From: JADJPO01 sp963750395
Lineage (GTDB): Bacteria; Actinomycetota; Actinomycetes; Actinomycetales; Kineosporiaceae
Direction: 5' to 3'
Length of the DNA stretch: 64,000 bases
Assembly (NCBI GenBank): GCA_963750395.1
Contig: CAVVQM010000007.1
Span: 1 to 64,000 of the forward strand
Positions 63,329 to 64,000 of the stretch are shown here, piece after piece. The notes beneath the pieces are model-generated. The model was not told the DNA's origin, did no database searches, and saw nothing but the letters and a program-made list of their open reading frames with translations. A program made the position numbers and the translations under genes. How positions within the stretch are numbered: position 1 is the first letter of the stretch; every line of letters begins with the position of its first letter.

Positions 63329-64000
63329 TCAGTCCGGATCCGGATGTGCACGTCGGTGGTACTCGCGCACCGTCTCGATCGTGTCCGCCTCGGCGGCCGG
63401 CTTGTCCGGCCGATGATGGAGCACCCGGGCGAACCGCAGGGCCAGTCCGGCCGGGTAGCGCGGTGAGGTCTGCACGCCGTCCAGAGCGATCTCGACGACC
63501 AGCTCAGGTCGTACCCGCACCACGTGGCCGTCGTCCGACACGGCCAGGGAGCGCAGGTGCTCGCTCTGCCAGGAAAGCATGGCGTCGGTCAGCCCCTTGA
63601 AGGTCTTGCCGAGCATCACGAACCCCTCGGGCGGGCCGTAGGCACCGGCCGGATCCCGAGCGCCCAGATGCAGGTTGGAGAGGTGACCGCGGCGGCGTCC
63701 GTGGCCGTGTTCGACGGCCAGGACGACGAGGTCGAGGGTGATCCGCGGCTTCACCTTGACCCAGGCGAGGCCCCGGCGTCCCATCGCATACGGCGCGGTC
63801 AGCGACTTGACCAGAACACCCTCGTGTCCGGCGGCCACCACGCGGTCGGCGAACCGCTGGGCCGGCTCGGCGCCCTGGACCACGTGGTGCGCAACGATCA
63901 GGTCGGCTCCCGCCACGGCCTGCAGGAGCTCGCGTCGGCGGTGGGTCGGCTCGTCGAGGAGGTCGTCCCCGTCGAGATGTAGCGCGTCGAACAGCTGGGT
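63329..64000 (-). CDS. ATP-dependent DNA ligase (LigB-type), C-terminal part cut by right edge
   Basis: The frame is open to the last base, giving ~223 C-terminal residues. Ligase motif III/IIIa-like FDALHLDGDDLLD, motif IV GHEGVLVKSL and motif V WVKVKP are present, followed by an OB-fold with LGKTFKGLTDAML and RPELVVEIALDG. This fits ATP-dependent ligases of the mycobacterial LigB kind. The catalytic Lys (motif I, KxDG) is beyond the window. Actinobacteria use such ligases in repair beside the essential NAD-dependent LigA. Confidence 0.9.
   Translation of the reverse strand, partial: TQLFDALHLDGDDLLDEPTHRRRELLQAVAGADLIVAHHVVQGAEPAQRFADRVVAAGHEGVLVKSLTAPYAMGRRGLAWVKVKPRITLDLVVLAVEHGHGRRRGHLSNLHLGARDPAGAYGPPEGFVMLGKTFKGLTDAMLSWQSEHLRSLAVSDDGHVVRVRPELVVEIALDGVQTSPRYPAGLALRFARVLHHRPDKPAAEADTIETVREYHRRAHPDPD

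Noticed and set aside
1..64000. tRNA genes, rRNA genes, CRISPR arrays, transposases or phage genes.
   Set aside because: None seen on either strand; all gaps between genes are short and accounted for.

Overview
The window is high-GC actinobacterial chromosome (Actinomycetota). Gene content and order (M16 peptidase, dapB, thyX, dapA, RNase J, ftsK, pgsA, clgR, recA-recX, miaB, miaA, dapF, hflX, lexA, nrdR, PAC2 protein) follow a block I know from Mycobacterium tuberculosis, roughly Rv2782c to Rv2714, and from Streptomyces. Several mycobacterial genes are absent and other genes are interleaved. I cannot place it below class level. About 55 protein genes cover nearly all of the window. I saw no tRNA, rRNA, CRISPR array, insertion sequence or prophage.

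Layout. 1-15.7 kb: end of an M16 peptidase, dapB, a glycolate-oxidase-like glcDF pair, an azlCD amino-acid exporter operon, a HAD phosphatase, thyX, then dapA-rnj-psuK-psuG as one overlapping operon, two membrane proteins and ald. 15.7-29.3 kb: two CorC/HlyC-type CBS proteins, alr, ftsK, a NYN nuclease, rimO, pgsA, a two-component system, a secreted-protein pair, clgR and an acyl-ACP desaturase. 29.3-43.7 kb: nei-lhr DNA repair pair, DUF3046-recA-recX, a Tat-exported DUF1800/DUF1501 pair, an orphan solute-binding lipoprotein, miaB and a small Rv0909-type protein. 43.8-54 kb: miaA, dapF, a methyltransferase, hflX, dinG, a LysR/aminotransferase divergent pair, an acyl-carrier-like protein, lexA and a LysM protein. 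54-64 kb: nrdR-nrdJ, a DevR/DosR-like regulator with a STAS protein, an SRPBCC protein, a penicillin-binding-like protein without catalytic motifs, a PAC2 protein and a LigB-type DNA ligase cut by the right edge.

Functional themes are peptidoglycan precursor supply (dapA, dapB, dapF, ald, alr), nucleotide supply (thyX, nrdR, nrdJ), tRNA and ribosome modification (miaA, miaB, rimO, hflX), RNA turnover with pseudouridine salvage (rnj, psuK, psuG) and the SOS response (lexA, recA, recX and a LysM protein divergent from lexA). Regulatory sites read from the sequence include two LexA boxes, a tandem NrdR-box pair, a CRP/GlxR-type palindrome, a DosR-like palindrome ahead of the DevR operon, and several strong hairpin terminators.

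Caution: ten genes, several of them normally essential, carry single-base frame breaks. Most are one extra base in a short G/C run. I read these as probable sequencing or assembly errors and annotate each as one gene with an interrupted frame. The most interesting loci are the DevR-STAS unit with its palindrome and the catalytically degenerate penicillin-binding-like protein.
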